Source: Trema orientale (Eukaryota; Streptophyta; Magnoliopsida; Rosales; Cannabaceae). From it: a DNA stretch of 64,000 nt. Position numbers and translations under genes: made by a program. Location of the stretch: contig JXTC01000300.1 in the NCBI GenBank assembly GCA_002914845.1, positions 74,816 to 138,815 on the forward strand, read 5' to 3'. Below are positions 34,329 to 46,569 of the stretch, one piece after another. Under the pieces are notes generated by a model that did no database searches, was not told the DNA's origin, and worked only from the letters and a program-made list of their open reading frames with translations. How positions within the stretch are numbered: position 1 is the first letter of the stretch; each line of letters opens with the position of its first letter.

Positions 34329-37300
34329 ATGGCGTCTCTCACTCCCGGCGTGCTCTCCAAGCTCCTCAACAACGCCGCCAACAAGGACGTCAGGGTCACC
34401 GGAGACCATCGCTCGGCTCTTCTCCAGGTCATCGAGATCCTACCCTCTCTGGCCGGCGCCGACGACGACGACGACGGCGATCCATGGCGGAGCAGAGGTT
34501 TCTTCCTCAAGGTTTCGGATTCTGTCCACTCCGCTTACGTCTCTATATCCGACGAGGACTTGGATTTGGTGTACAACGACGAGATTCAACTGGGTCAGTT
34601 CGTTTACGTGACTCGGCTCGACTCGGCCACTCCGGTTCCGATTCTCCGTGGGTTGAAGCCTGTACCAAAGAGGCGACCTTCGCCTTGTGTTGGAAACCCC
34701 ATTGATTTGGTTCCGAGCGATTTGCTTCCTCTCCGGGGAGTCGGAACCCATTTCGGGTTTTCGAAACCCAAACGTAAAATACCCAAAAATGGTGGTGGTA
34801 AGAATGTGGTGGAGAAGGGTGGTTCGGAGAGAAGGGATTCGAAGAACAACGCCATTGTTAAGACCAAGGCTCGGAACTCTGCTACGAAGAGTGGTTCGTT
34901 AGTGAAGACTAGTCCTGGGAAAGGAATGTCGTTTGAGGGTTTGGAGTTGAGGAGACTGAGCTTGGATTCGGCTAGGAAAGCATGGGATCACTCGCCACCG
35001 TGCGACGACACTTCTCAGAGGACTTCGTCTCGTTTCAAGTCCAAACGGGTTCCGGCTTCTGTAAGTTTCTGCTCTAATGGTGCTTTTTTTTTTTTTTTTC
35101 CTTAAATCATTATTACTGTATCAAAACAATTTATGGCTTCTGTATATTTTGCTCTTATGGGTGTTTTTATTTTTACTTTTATTATTACTATGTCTAAACA
35201 AGTTTTGATTGTTATTATTACCACGTCAAAAAAAGTTTTGGCTTCTGTATATATCTGCTATTATGGGTGTTCTTTTTGGGTATTTGCATTTGGACAGTTC
35301 TCTGTTCTGTTTCTTTGTAGGATTTTTTTTTTCCTTTTTTTTTTTTCGGTGTGTGTATTTTCATTTGGACGGTTCTTATTTAAGTGAGTATATCCTCCTT
35401 GTGTTGTAATCAATCTAAGACTATTCTTATCATCATCTTTTGTCATATTTGTTTGTAAGGATTTGCATAAACAGCGCTGAATGGCGCACGATTTAGCTGG
35501 CTGATCACTTGTATGCAAATATTTTTAACAATCAACGTTCTCTGGCCATACGTTGTTGAGATTATGATAGTTGCGTTTTGAAAAATAATTAATGGGATTG
35601 CTGCAGGTTGTTTCCGATAAAGAGGCTTCTAGTCCAAGGAAAACCTCGTCTTTAAAGCATCCAAATCTGAGTATCTCGCCACTTAAAAACAAAAATGATA
35701 GCCTTTCTCCACTGTTGACAAAGAAACCTTCAAAGAAGGAACTGAAATCATTGCCTGAGGGGGCTGCTCCAATCCGTCTTGTTAAGGTGCCACTTACTAA
35801 CAGGACTGGGTCTGAACAGAGGATCTCATGGGATGTGCTCCCACAGACCATTACTGAACTTGGAAAGGTATGCCATATTAGATCTTTTGTGTGTAATGTC
35901 ATCAAATTTTAATGATGAACTGCCATCTACGTGATGCTGATTTCATTTAATAACTGGCTCATTTGTCCTTGATCATTTCAGCAAGCTGTTCATCACAGGA
36001 ATGCCGCACTTTTAGCTGCTGCACGTTCTCTCGAAGAAGCATCAGCAGCAGAAGGTGTCATTCGTTGCATGTGGTATGATCTTTGTATTCTTCTTTCATG
36101 TTGTTTGATTTTATTGCTGGCTTACTAAGTGTGAATTTTCTACCGAGATAATGTCTTCTTGTATCTTGCTTGTGAATCCTACCCAGTACAACACAGTAAT
36201 CAAATCTTATGTTATGAACACAAATATATCTTTACGTGCACTTATTTTGGTTGCTGCTGTTAAATTAAATAAAAAGAGGATGTTAAAAAATATCATGTTA
36301 AAAATTCCTGTAGAAAACCCTATGCAAGTGGAGCCACGTGGATTCTTTATATAAGTATCATGACCAATTTTGACTCATTGTTCAAAGTCCTGAATATGAA
36401 TATATTCACATGCTCTGTTTGAGAGGAAGTAAAAGCTAATTTCTTATCTTTTAACGTTGAGCGACCTGGTAGTGATGGTTTTTCTCGTTGCAGCTTCAAT
36501 ATGGAATGTTTTTTTCTTAATGTAGTCCTGGGATGATGTTAGGAATTATTTGTTTTCTCAATCAGATATTCAAATAGTAAATTATCATAGTTCAATTTTT
36601 TATCTCAGGATTTTTTCCGAACTCTGCGAGTCTTCTCAAAAATCTTCTGCAGGATCACTGGTCCTGAAATTTTTGGACCTCAATCAGAAAATGCAGAGTG
36701 CAGCAACTGGTGTTGATTCCTTAATGAACTCAATGCTTCCTGGTGCAGATTCGAGCAGTTATTGTTTTGCTAGTACGAATGCCACGTCATGGGTTAAAGC
36801 TGCCATAGGAACTAATCTGTCAACATTTGATCTGTTTAGAAAGCAGGAAAATGATGAAATTTTAAATGGTGAAAAGTGTCATTATGTTGTCCTAGAGAAT
36901 GCTTCAGCAGAAGTGAACTTTGTGAGTCCTCCACCTGCAAGTAAACTGAGTAATAGAAATCATGGAACCCTTTTATCTGATTCAATTGCTAAGGGTTCTC
37001 AATCTGGTTCGGGGCGGTTGTCTTCAGCTGCTAGGAAATTGACTACCGAAAGGGATGATTTGTCTAAAGGGAGCAGACTAAATGAGATAGCAAGTTTAGC
37101 TCAGAAACTTCTTTTGGCTTCTCGAGAATGGTTCTTAAAGTACTTGGAGGATTCATTAAACATTGGATTCGGTATGAAGAGAAAGGAAGGAAGCCCAGAC
37201 GTTGCATCTCTTCTGGGGCAGCTCAAAAGGGTAAATCACTGGTTGGACAACTTAGTCATGAGTGGAGCTTGCAAGGGCGGCAGGATAGATAATTTGAGAA

Positions 37301-37359
37301 AAAAGCTATATGGGTTTCTACTGGAGCATGTTGACTCTGCTGTTGCTACCAGCCAGTAA
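34329..37359 (+). CDS. DUF936-family protein, complete four-exon gene
   Basis: The exon model is join(34329..35060, 35607..35867, 35982..36073, 36609..37359), 1836 bases or 611 residues plus stop. All introns are GT-AG and the phases agree. Residues 1-135 are the DUF936 head: [16 protein letters not shown], '[20 protein letters not shown]', then an acidic insert, '[16 protein letters not shown]', '[21 protein letters not shown]'. Residues ~145-330 are basic and Ser/Lys-rich, likely disordered. From ~332 comes a helical tail ('[20 protein letters not shown]', '[11 protein letters not shown]', '[17 protein letters not shown]', '[20 protein letters not shown]') with the ending '[17 protein letters not shown]'. 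DUF936 is plant-specific and I know no settled biochemical function. The start is chosen because the family begins MA(S)LTPGVL. The stop TAA at 37357 overlaps a perfect donor sequence (GTAAGT at 37356), so a longer splice form cannot be excluded. Confidence 0.92.
35053..35271 (+). repeat. Triplicated splice-donor segment in DUF936 intron 1
   Basis: The exon-1 end 'ggcttctgtaagtttctgct' (from 35054, donor at 35061) is echoed twice within the intron: 'ggcttctgtatattttgctc' (from 35135) and 'ggcttctgtatatatctgct' (from 35240). Each copy is preceded by a variant of 'tcaaaacaatt' and followed by '(c/a)taatgggtgtt'-like sequence. The copies carry GTATAT instead of GTAAGT. Confidence 0.75.
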
Positions 37360-38904
37360 GTAGATCTATACCAGAACACTAACAAGAATCGCGGTTGTTT
37401 AACACTAACAAGAATCACGGTTGTTTAGGATATTATTTCTCTCTTGTCAACATTCAAAATCTAACAGCACAACCAAGTTTATTACCATCTTATGCTTCAT
37501 ATCCAGATCTTTCCATTTTGGCAACACTTAGTCTAAACTTTTAGTAGTTAGTGAAAGCTGACACCTTGACAAGTAGAGATTATTCTGACCTTGTCTTGTT
37601 CCTTTTATCACACAATAATTGTATAGTTGAAGATTCTCTAGTACTTAGGTGTAACAGACGATGCTAGTAATGTTAGCTTTCATTCTTGTTATCTTCCTTT
37701 AAATTTTACTTGTCTGGTACTTGTGAACTGGAAAATTTTACTTGTCTCTGCTGAAAACAACTTGCATTTGATCTCCCCTTTTGAGTTTTGTTTTGTTTTT
37801 GACATAAGCTAAGGCTTACTTAAGTTTTGTTAAAAGGAAACAACGAAGACATTTCAACATAAAAATAAAAAGGCAGCAACGACTCCAAAGGAAAATATCA
37901 AAGAATAATCTTTATTTTTCGGAGTTGTTATTTGTAACTTGTTCTTTGTAGAAAGTAACTGGAGATCCTCTCTCTCTCTCTCTCTCTCTCTGGGGTGTTC
38001 ATTTGTAACTTGTTCTTTGTCTACGAAGTTACTTGAGATCCTCTCTCTCTCTCTCAGTCTGTCTCTCTCATATTTTGGCTTATTTATTAGAGAAGTCGAC
38101 TGCTTACTAGTGATTTAGTTGAATTGTGAAGAAAACAGATGTAACTTGTGAGCCAATGCTTAGTGGTTACACTGTTTTTTGAGAAAAATGGTAACATAAT
38201 TTTAGTTCCACCATTAGGCCCCAGAAAAAGGGGGGAAAAAAAATAGAGGACAAGTGAAAGTTTTCAATTCTTTCCTGTGTGAAAATAAATATCTAAAGTG
38301 GAAAAGTTATAAAATTTTAATTTCACCTGTCTACTGTTTAAAAATTTTATTCCTTGGTGCTTTATAGGCGCGAAGTTTGTTATGTTTGTTAGCGCGAAGT
38401 TTGTTATGTTTGTTTGTTTGTTTTTTTTTTTTTCAGTATTAATTGGAGCAATTCCTAGTTTGACAAAATTAATTTATCACTTGTATATCATTTGCAGAAA
38501 AAAGAGTTGCTGCAACTTTCATATGGTAATCCCAAAAATGCTGTCTAATTCAATTTTTTCACTTTTAAATCTATGATTGTCTAAAATCTAGTCTACTTTT
38601 TTTAATTCTAAACTAAGAGAAAAAATTGTATCATTTATGATTCATCAAAGAAGCTTATAGTTTCTTTTCTTTTCTTTTATTTATTTTTTCATTTTCTTTT
38701 TCCCCTTTTCTTTTGGTTACATTACATAATATCATCTAGAAATGCACTAGTGCGCTGGTTCACTTTGCACCCAGATTTGAAAAAAGAAAAAAAAATTGAA
38801 GGCATAAAAAAAAGGTAGGGTTGGGGCCTTGGGGGACAATGTTATAATATGTATATGCGATTGGATAACAATGGGTGTTTATTGAAAATAAAACATGTAT
38901 ATAT
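37360..38904. other. Convergent intergenic region between DUF936 and SOSEKI genes
   Basis: Holds the 3' flanks of both genes. Two small tandem duplications are present: a 71-bp unit with 'tttgtaacttgttctttgt' plus a (TC)n run (37931-38065), and a 24-bp unit 'gcgcgaagtttgttatgttt' (about 38369-38416). No gene is seen. The frame 38382-38576 crosses the 24-bp repeat and is not supported. Confidence 0.6.
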
Positions 38905-41900
38905 TCAGTTGGTTAAAAAATGGCCAAGAGCTGATTCTTTGCAGGATGAAGTGGTAGAAGATCCGTAAAGTGTACTCTTCTCAACTGATGCGGCTGAAGA
39001 AACACTACTAAAATTACTTTTATTGGCCAAGGCTTTCATTCCTCTGCAAGATTTCATGTGCGAGTGCATTTTCTCGGGTTTGAAAGCTTTCCCACATTGC
39101 CTGCATTATAAAAGATAACAAAAGTAAATAAACAAACCCTATGAAGTTCAATATTTTGTCATTAAATTTATGTACCAGTTGATGTGATAATTTTTTGCTA
39201 CACAAATTAATCCGCTTTGAGATACGCAATTATCATAATTAAGATAATTGGTTGAGTCAATTATTTACAGTTATCGTTTCTCTCTTAATTTGTTCTTCTT
39301 TGTCTTACTCATTTTTATTTATTTTGTCACAAACCTTATGGCTTATCTACTTCAAAGGAGTAATGTGTTTGCTTATTAATTATGAACAAGGATGAGGACT
39401 GACTAGGTCTTCTCGGGTAGTTAATATCACTTCAGGGCATGCAAGTAGCATAATTTTCAACTAGTTCATAATAATTAAAAAGAAATTAAAGACAAACGTC
39501 ATAAAAAAAAATTTCAACACTCTTTCATACTCAACCAGCAAGCAAACCCTACTAGCCACCGGTTTTAGATTATATTAATGTAAGTAAGCTTAATCTTAGG
39601 CTTAAAAATATATTAACTTGCAGTTAGTCTTGTGACTTTGCTAATTTGATGGAATAGTCTCAAAGTCGGCAGTTGAGCATGTTCTTAATTAATTGGGTTT
39701 TGCATTTCAGTAATATAGTGTATTTTAGTTATATATTAATGAAGAAGATTTGTCACCTATTAGTTTAGGTATTTTTGTCACATTCACATAAACCAAAGCT
39801 CCCAAGTGTTTCCTATGTAGACCTCTATAATATGTCTAGACTTAATAGTTATGGTTTTTCTAGGCAAGTGTCAAATGAGTTTAAAATTACTGTTACAAGT
39901 AGATGTTGCAGTCAATAAATAAATAAAAATATATGTTATGGACAAAAACATGGTGACAAGGAAAGATACAGTGACCCCAGCAAAAAAAGAAAAACAGGAA
40001 AGATACAGTGAAATTAATTAGGCTTAATTTTATGATGACTTACGAGCAAGTGGGCTCCCTCACTGGCCTGTAAGCTGCTGGGATTGCTCTTTGTTTGCTG
40101 AATTCGCTCTGTTGTTGCTTCTTGGTTGAACCTCTTCTTTCATCAAAGCTTCTTCTGCATTCATCAGCGAAAGCTAATTAGCCAAATGAGCAATCTTACA
40201 CTCTCACATTTCACTGTGTGTGATCTAAAATACGAGAGGTTCTACCCATTAAGTAACGAGATTCATGTGACACATACCCATCATCATGTATGACATTATG
40301 TGATTTTTTTTTTTTCGCTTGAACATTATGTGAATTACATATAGAGATATTCTTTCTATCGATGCACAAATTCCTTTAGTAAGATATAAAACACACTAGT
40401 ACGTGGTCATAAATTTAGCCTGATTAGAAATAATGAACATACAAATATATATACGTATATATTTGATGTATTTCTATATATTATGAGATTTTCTTCGGTC
40501 TTTTTTTTTTTTTACGAAAGATTTTTTTCAGTCTTAAACATAATTGATAATTAATTACACAGACATATTTTCAGAAAAATTTACTGGATTTTTATCCGAA
40601 ACTTTTACTAGAATCACTACTCTTGTTAATGTACATGGACAGTTTTCTAAATTCGAACTTGAGGGATAGTTACAAAGTACAACATATAATTGATTAAAAT
40701 CAAGATTTACCTAGCAGTACTTTGCTTTTGTGGCTGCTGTACTTCCTCATCCGGGTGATTCCAACAAGTCCGGAAAGACCTTCCCATATGGCCACCCTTG
40801 AAAACCTCATGATCATGAGCCTTACTATGACCATTCTCCGGTTTGGAGCTAGGCCTATCGGAAGCACTTTTCTGCCCGCTGCCGCCACCGCGATTCAGCA
40901 CGACCAAAACGGTGTCGTTTGTGTCCACAGCACGGCAAGTAATAAAGCTCCTAAGCACGTTTGAAGCTCCACCTGAAAAGCTCTTTCTCTTTGAAGGTAA
41001 TGGCGATTTAGATGATGATGACGATGGAGAACCCGGCATACCACCCATTTCGCAACACTCCTCGGTCTTCTTGTTTTTCTTGCTGTTCTTGTTCTTCGAT
41101 TTGTTATCGGTCAATATTGGTAAATTGCAATGTAATGGAGGAGAAATTTCAGTCTTTTTGGCGAGATCAGGCAGCTTCGTGTGTTGTTGTTCTTTTGTGT
41201 CGAAATGATTGTCGTTTTCAAGCTTTACTGAATCAAAATCGTCAGTCAAAGAGGACCTGTCGGATGCAAAACTTGTCGACGATGATTCCTCGTTGATTTC
41301 GGAGAAAGTTTTGGTCATTGGTAGATGATCAATTTTAGGATCCGGGCATGGTTTTTTACGAGAGGCTTCTTTATCAAGTGCTTTCTCATCTTGATCAACC
41401 CCGTTAGTACTATTAGTCTTTACATGAGCTTTGTTGTTTTCGGGACAAGAATATGAGCCAGGAAGGCTAATGTCTGTGTTCTCGTCTACAAAATAAATGA
41501 AACCTCAAAGCAATTAGTGAATATTTTTCAAGCACTGAAAGTCACAAAATTTTGGAAATGAAATAAAGTTCAACCTAATTCAATAAAGGTGAGTTTGAAT
41601 GCTATTAATTGATTTTATTACCGATCATAGTTGAAGAGATAATTTCGGACCCTTTTAGGACGTATTCATTGTCTGAAAGAGGAGTAATGAGATCGTCATC
41701 TAGCAAGTCTTGCCAAACATAACCACTCTTGTACCTCCTGCATTTATAGTACATGATATATCTAAGAGTTACCATTAGGAATCCTAAACAGAAAGCATGT
41801 AAAATCAAATTAAAATCATATCAAAAGCAAACAGTAGTATACAAATCATTAAAATCTAAAAATTGTAAAACGTGCAGAATAAATCATTAGTCCAACTAAA

Positions 41901-42310
41901 TACACATAGTACACATATATAGCCATGTATTGGTTTCGAATTTCAGTACTTGTAGTAGTAAATTAAGATTAACCTTTTGTAAGACCAAGCATAGGTTTCT
42001 GGCATGTCCTTTCCTCGTAAGTCTCCTAGCCATCTCTTAACATCTTTCGCCCAAATAAATAAATAAATAAATAAATAAAAAGCAAATTAGAGAAAAATTC
42101 CCATACATGGATTGACATAATATTAATTCAACAAGAAAATACTAGGCCTAAATATGGGGATTAATTAATCAAACCTCGGAGATAAACGCCGGTTCGAGTG
42201 AGATGATGAACTCGAATTAGATGAGGATGCTCAGAACGACCAAGATGAGTGAGGAAGTAGATGATGTGAAGCCTTCTCACTTCACCAGCTCTTCCAAATT
42301 TGCCTTCCAT
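38905..42310 (-). CDS. SOK: SOSEKI (DUF966) cell-polarity protein, complete six-exon gene
   Basis: The exon model is complement(join(38905..39100, 40044..40154, 40711..41485, 41622..41737, 41974..42043, 42175..42310)), 1404 bases or 467 residues plus stop; all introns are GT-AG with matching phases. Residues ~11-103 are the DIX-like polymerisation domain: '[20 protein letters not shown]', '[20 protein letters not shown]', '[18 protein letters not shown]', '[12 protein letters not shown]'. Residues 108-365 are acidic, then Ser-rich and Lys-rich, with the SOSEKI-type block '[16 protein letters not shown]'. The tail carries a Cys/His zinc-finger motif '[20 protein letters not shown]' (C402, C405, H415 or H417, C421). 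SOSEKI proteins form polar, edge-localised polymers at the plasma membrane in land plants; which of the Arabidopsis paralogues this corresponds to is not decided. An in-frame TGA lies just upstream of the ATG, fixing the start. If exon 4 were read into intron 4, the protein would end at 40707 and lose the zinc finger. Confidence 0.95.
42053..42080 (-). repeat. (ATTT)n microsatellite forming a splice-acceptor tract
   Basis: Within SOSEKI intron 1. On the gene's strand it reads (ATTT)n and ends about nine bases before the exon-2 acceptor (gggcgaaag at 42044-42052), so the repeat supplies most of the polypyrimidine tract. Confidence 0.8.
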
Positions 42311-42534
42311 AGCTTTTTCGGATCAAAACAACATCAAAATATGAGACACCAATCTTCTTAATCAGCCAAAAAAGCTCTCGCTAATTACCATTCAAAAAAA
42401 AGGTATTTTATTGGGAACAAAGTACGTATATATAAATATTAATTAGTCATATAGGTATATAGACTTAGAAGCCCTCGAGAGATCTTTGTCTCTCTGCCGG
42501 CCTGCGCTACAAAAAGCCGAGTAGAAACCAACAC

Positions 42535-42550
42535 ACATATATATAGTACT
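42535..42550 (-). promoter_or_regulatory. Candidate TATA box of the SOSEKI gene
   Basis: On the minus strand the sequence reads agtactatatatatgt, about 230 bases before the ATG. That would leave a leader of roughly 200 bases. A second possibility is an upstream leader exon near 45240-45320, whose end 'cgccaaag|gtacttt' looks like a donor on this strand. Confidence 0.35.
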
Positions 42551-45500
42551 ATTTCAATGTAGTTGTGACATTATTTAAATATATATATATATATAAACGT
42601 AACACAATTTGACAAAAGAATAGAATAATGCAGGCATGCAGACTATATAATAATATTACTATAAGTTGTAATGTTTGGCAAATGGGAAACTTTCTCGCGG
42701 AAACAAAAAGGCATCACGGGTAGTAATACTAGTATTACTCGAGATTAACCCCAAGTTATTGCTAATTCTATAATGGGCTGTTTTATACCTTTTCTGTTTC
42801 TCTTGAATTGATATATAACATTGATAATATTAAATATCAATATTATTGCCCTGAAAAAAAAAATATCAATATTACTAGTAGGCTTTGAATGAAGAGATCT
42901 TTAACAGATTGGTAGGTTTTATATTAAGCAGAAAATTGTGGAGGATTTTTATGACCAGATTTCCATAAAAGCAGCTGACGATCAGCTCTATGTGTATAAA
43001 CTATGGAGATAGAAAAGCTTAACCCACTAACCGAGCTTATCCGATTTACCGATAATTTTAACAAATTTATGCATGTTGAACCAGCCAGCTTTTGACCAAT
43101 ATCTTTTCCTTTTTCTTTTTTCTGCTTTTTTTTCTTTTTTTAAAAAAGATTAATTTAATTCCGGAAAAACCATTTATTTACGTATTTATTTTTGTTATAG
43201 AAAGATCGTTACTTACCTGATCAAAAAAAAAAAAAAAAAAAGAAAAAAAAGAGGAAAGGTCGTTACTAGCTATCTAACTACTGTACGTCGTATTACCACA
43301 TATTAATTTTATTAATATCGACTTGAATATATTCCTCCTTAATGAATTTACTGAAGTTTACGTTAAAAAAATAAACTAATTCCTCGTTCTTTCCATAAAG
43401 GTGCCGTATATTTCAATTATAAATTATCTTAATACTATCAAGCTAGCTAAGGGAGATCTATATGACTAACTAATTCATTATGGTTACAAAGAGATGAAAA
43501 TTTTTATTCCCCTCTTCACTAATATTTAAACAAAATAAAGACTTATGACTTGGTTGGAAGAAGAATATAAATATAGTACTTCGTTGGTGAACCATAGTAC
43601 GTAGTCTAACCAATGTATATAATATATCTGTACGTAATTTGTATAATATTTTTGTATGTATCTATGTGTATCGAGTAAAGGAGATGAGATGGATTATCAC
43701 CAAATTAGAAAACTATATGATTATGGAGAAGGGGTTGGTCAACCAATTCAGCAAATGTTATCAATGATGGATTGGTTTATCTGTCTCTGCCTTACATTTA
43801 TTCTCTTATTGATCTATAATCCACATGTCATAAATTATGAATTGACGATTTTAACCAAAAAAAAACATGTCATAAATTATGGCACCATCCAAGAGGGTTT
43901 CATTTGTTTGGGGATGATTTTAATAATAAAATATTTTAGACAGATTAATGGTCAAATAGATAACATTGTTGTACATGGAACAGTAAAATAAAAAGAAAAC
44001 ATGCATAAAAAGATTCGAAAGTAATCTCAAGAGACATATAGATACGATAAAAAGATGAATCACTAGAGTTCATTTCAAAGACTAAACATGAAAAGGAAGC
44101 TTTAACACATTATGTATATGTATAATTACCAGGTAGTTAATGATGAATAAAAGGCTAACTTCTCCTTTAATTAATTTTTTTTTTCCAGTAGTACTACAGG
44201 GACTGAAGAGTCTTTTTCGGATTCTTACCAGAAATTTCTTTTGCCTTTGCTATATTGATCAGCAAACTAGTTCAAGTACTGTCCTCCGAATGGAAAAAGT
44301 ATTATTAATAAGAAAGAATAAAAAAATAAAATATATATTAGTTAGACAAAAGTGTTATCAATGATTAATAATAAAAAGTCAAATTTTGTTTTAAAAGGCA
44401 TTAACTAATAAGGGTTATATGTGCACAGTTGTCTTAATTAATGTAACAAATATTTTATTATGCAAAAATAATTAACGTGGCAAAAGAAGCCGATATATAT
44501 GTATTATACGGATATGTGTATTATATGGGAACAAAAATATAAAAAAAATTTAAGGAAAAAAGAAAGAAAGGATATTAAGTATTTGGGAAACCAATTCCAG
44601 TATCCTTGTTATATTTATCTAATATCAGAAATAGCATGAAGAATAAACATCTAATTTTCAGCCAAAAAAGGGAAAAAAAAAAGAAAAAAAAGTATATATA
44701 AACATCTAACTTACATTATTAAGTAAACGGCGAAAGTGAAGATCCCAGTACGAGAGAATTAATAAACCAATTATAACATCACGAAAGTTGCGTTTAGTTA
44801 GACTTAAACGCATATGATTTAGCTGATTAGCCAAACTATAAGAAGGATAAATTCAACATATACTTACCCATATAATATAACATCCTCACCTCAATGAAAA
44901 ATTAAAACTAAAGAAAAATAAAAATGGAAAATTTAAATACCTTTTAATAATCTGAAAAATGAAAATTTCGAATCCGAAAGGAAACTATAAAAATTCACCA
45001 AGAATTAATGAAATTAAAATACACTTAATTTGTTGGATCACTCGAACAAATACACAGGTATTTATATACAAATGTACAGCTAGAGAGAAAGAGTAAGTAA
45101 TCACACATGATATGGTAACGTTATTACCCCGTTAACTAGCTTTGCGGACAAAGCTTTTTATTTTAAGTTTTATTTCTTTTCAGAAGAAGGAAACAACGTC
45201 GGTTTAAGAGAAGAAGAGGAGAAAGAAAGAAAGTACCTTTGGCGGGGAAGAAGTGTTTGGTGAGAGTAGAAAACAACAGCTTGATCCGAAATTGTGCCGT
45301 TTTAGTCGAACAATTGAACTTTAATCCACTAATATTGGACAATTACTAACGAATAAATTGACCCCAGTTGGGAAAATTATCGAAAAAGAGAACAGGGCAA
45401 AGAATAATTTGGATGAACAATCCCTTGTCGTTTTATTACTACGTACGTAAATATATAACCAATGTGATGTAGATTTGGAGGGTAGATGTGTAAATGTGGA

Positions 45501-45787
45501 TGTTGATGTGCCTTAAATATTAGAAACCTTCCCTTTTGTAATTTTCTTGACTAATAGTTTCAGTTATTAGTTATATGTTCCCCAATTTTTAATGTAAGGT
45601 TATATTACAACCATGGCATATGTATACCAGCTGCTCAGCCTACTAATTAATATAACGATATATTGGTGATGTAACTAGCTTGCATTAATGAATTTTAATG
45701 ATTAATTATTATCCAGTTTAGTATAGAGTAAAGTTTTTCCTACCAATGTATGATAGTACCGTCAAAAAAAAAAACTCTGAGGTATAG
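42551..45787. other. AT-rich intergenic DNA upstream of the SOSEKI gene
   Basis: No gene is seen. A (TA)n run lies at 42579-42594 and poly(A) runs near 43224-43252. The frames at 43656-43991 and 44140-44364 are AT-rich and resemble no family. The stretch 45230-45320 is the only GC-richer part and could be a leader exon of the SOSEKI gene. Confidence 0.45.
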
Positions 45788-46105
45788 CCTTTATACAATT
45801 TTAACCCTATTTTTTAGCTTGTGCAAAATTATACCTCCACATTTTAAATTTCTGTAAATTTGTACCTTCTGCATATAAATTGACCAGTAAATTTATCACT
45901 AAATATGGAATCTGAATTGAAGATATCTTATTACTAGTGAATAGCACAAAAAATTTTGTGAAAATATTTATAAAACAGTGAACACAAATCACCTAATTTG
46001 TACATTGAAGGTGCAAATTACAAATTTGCAAAGAATTAAAATGTGTAAATATAATTTTGCATAAATCAAAAAACAAGGTAAAAATTGCAGAAAGGTCATA
46101 TTGGA
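45788..46105. mobile_element. Foldback (long inverted repeat) MITE
   Basis: The left arm 'tttatacaattttaaccct' through 'gtaaatttgtaccttctg' (about 45790-45872) pairs with the right arm 'gaaggtgcaaattacaaatt' through 'ggtaaaaattgcagaaagg' (about 46007-46099). Shared core: gcaaaattata(c/t)(c/t)t(c/a)cacattttaa. No coding sequence. The style of the arms recalls the Mutator-like ends at 12079 but they are not the same sequence. Confidence 0.65.
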
Positions 46106-46204
46106 CATTTCTTTTTTTTTTTTTTTTTTGCTTGCAATTATTCCTTAACTTTATTAAGGTAATAAGTCGTAGGTGTGTCAAACAATTTGGAGACTTAAAA
46201 ATTA

Positions 46205-46566
46205 GGGGTCTGTTTTGTTCATCAATTTTATTCCATTAGAATAGAAAACTCATTTTGATGAGTGTTTATTTCAACAACTCCAGTTTTTCCATTCAAATGA
46301 TCTTTTGGATTGAGAATTTGTTTTAATACTTTAGTTTTTCTATTCAAATCGTCCATCCGTCACATCAACCATTGGAGTGAGTTTTTTTATGTCTTGGATG
46401 AGAATGGAAGGGAGGAGGTGTTTTTTAATAGGTCCATTCCAATACTCTTATTCTAATTACAACCCATTGCACTATTTTTCCATTTAAATGTCTCCCATTT
46501 TAATTATAAGACATTCCATAATTTCCATTTAAATACACCCATTCAAATTAGTGAACCAAACAGACC
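46205..46566. mobile_element. Tourist-like (PIF/Harbinger-type) MITE
   Basis: 362 bp with inverted ends GGGGTCTGTTTTGTTCATCAA and (reversed) GGTCTGTTTGGTTCACTAA, flanked by TTA on both sides (46202-46204 and 46567-46569). The interior has many 'tccattcaaat'-like words and no coding sequence. Confidence 0.82.
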
Positions 46567-46569
46567 TTA

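Noticed and set aside
34201..34611. A 136-residue frame overlapping the DUF936 start
   Set aside because: It is a shadow of the real frame, low in complexity, with no family resemblance. Its ATG is mentioned only as a possible upstream start.
40707..41318. A 203-residue intronless minus-strand protein ending QSTAR
   Set aside because: It is the middle of SOSEKI exon 4 plus a few bases of intron 4. Upstream exons join in frame and the family's zinc-finger tail continues in exons 5 and 6.
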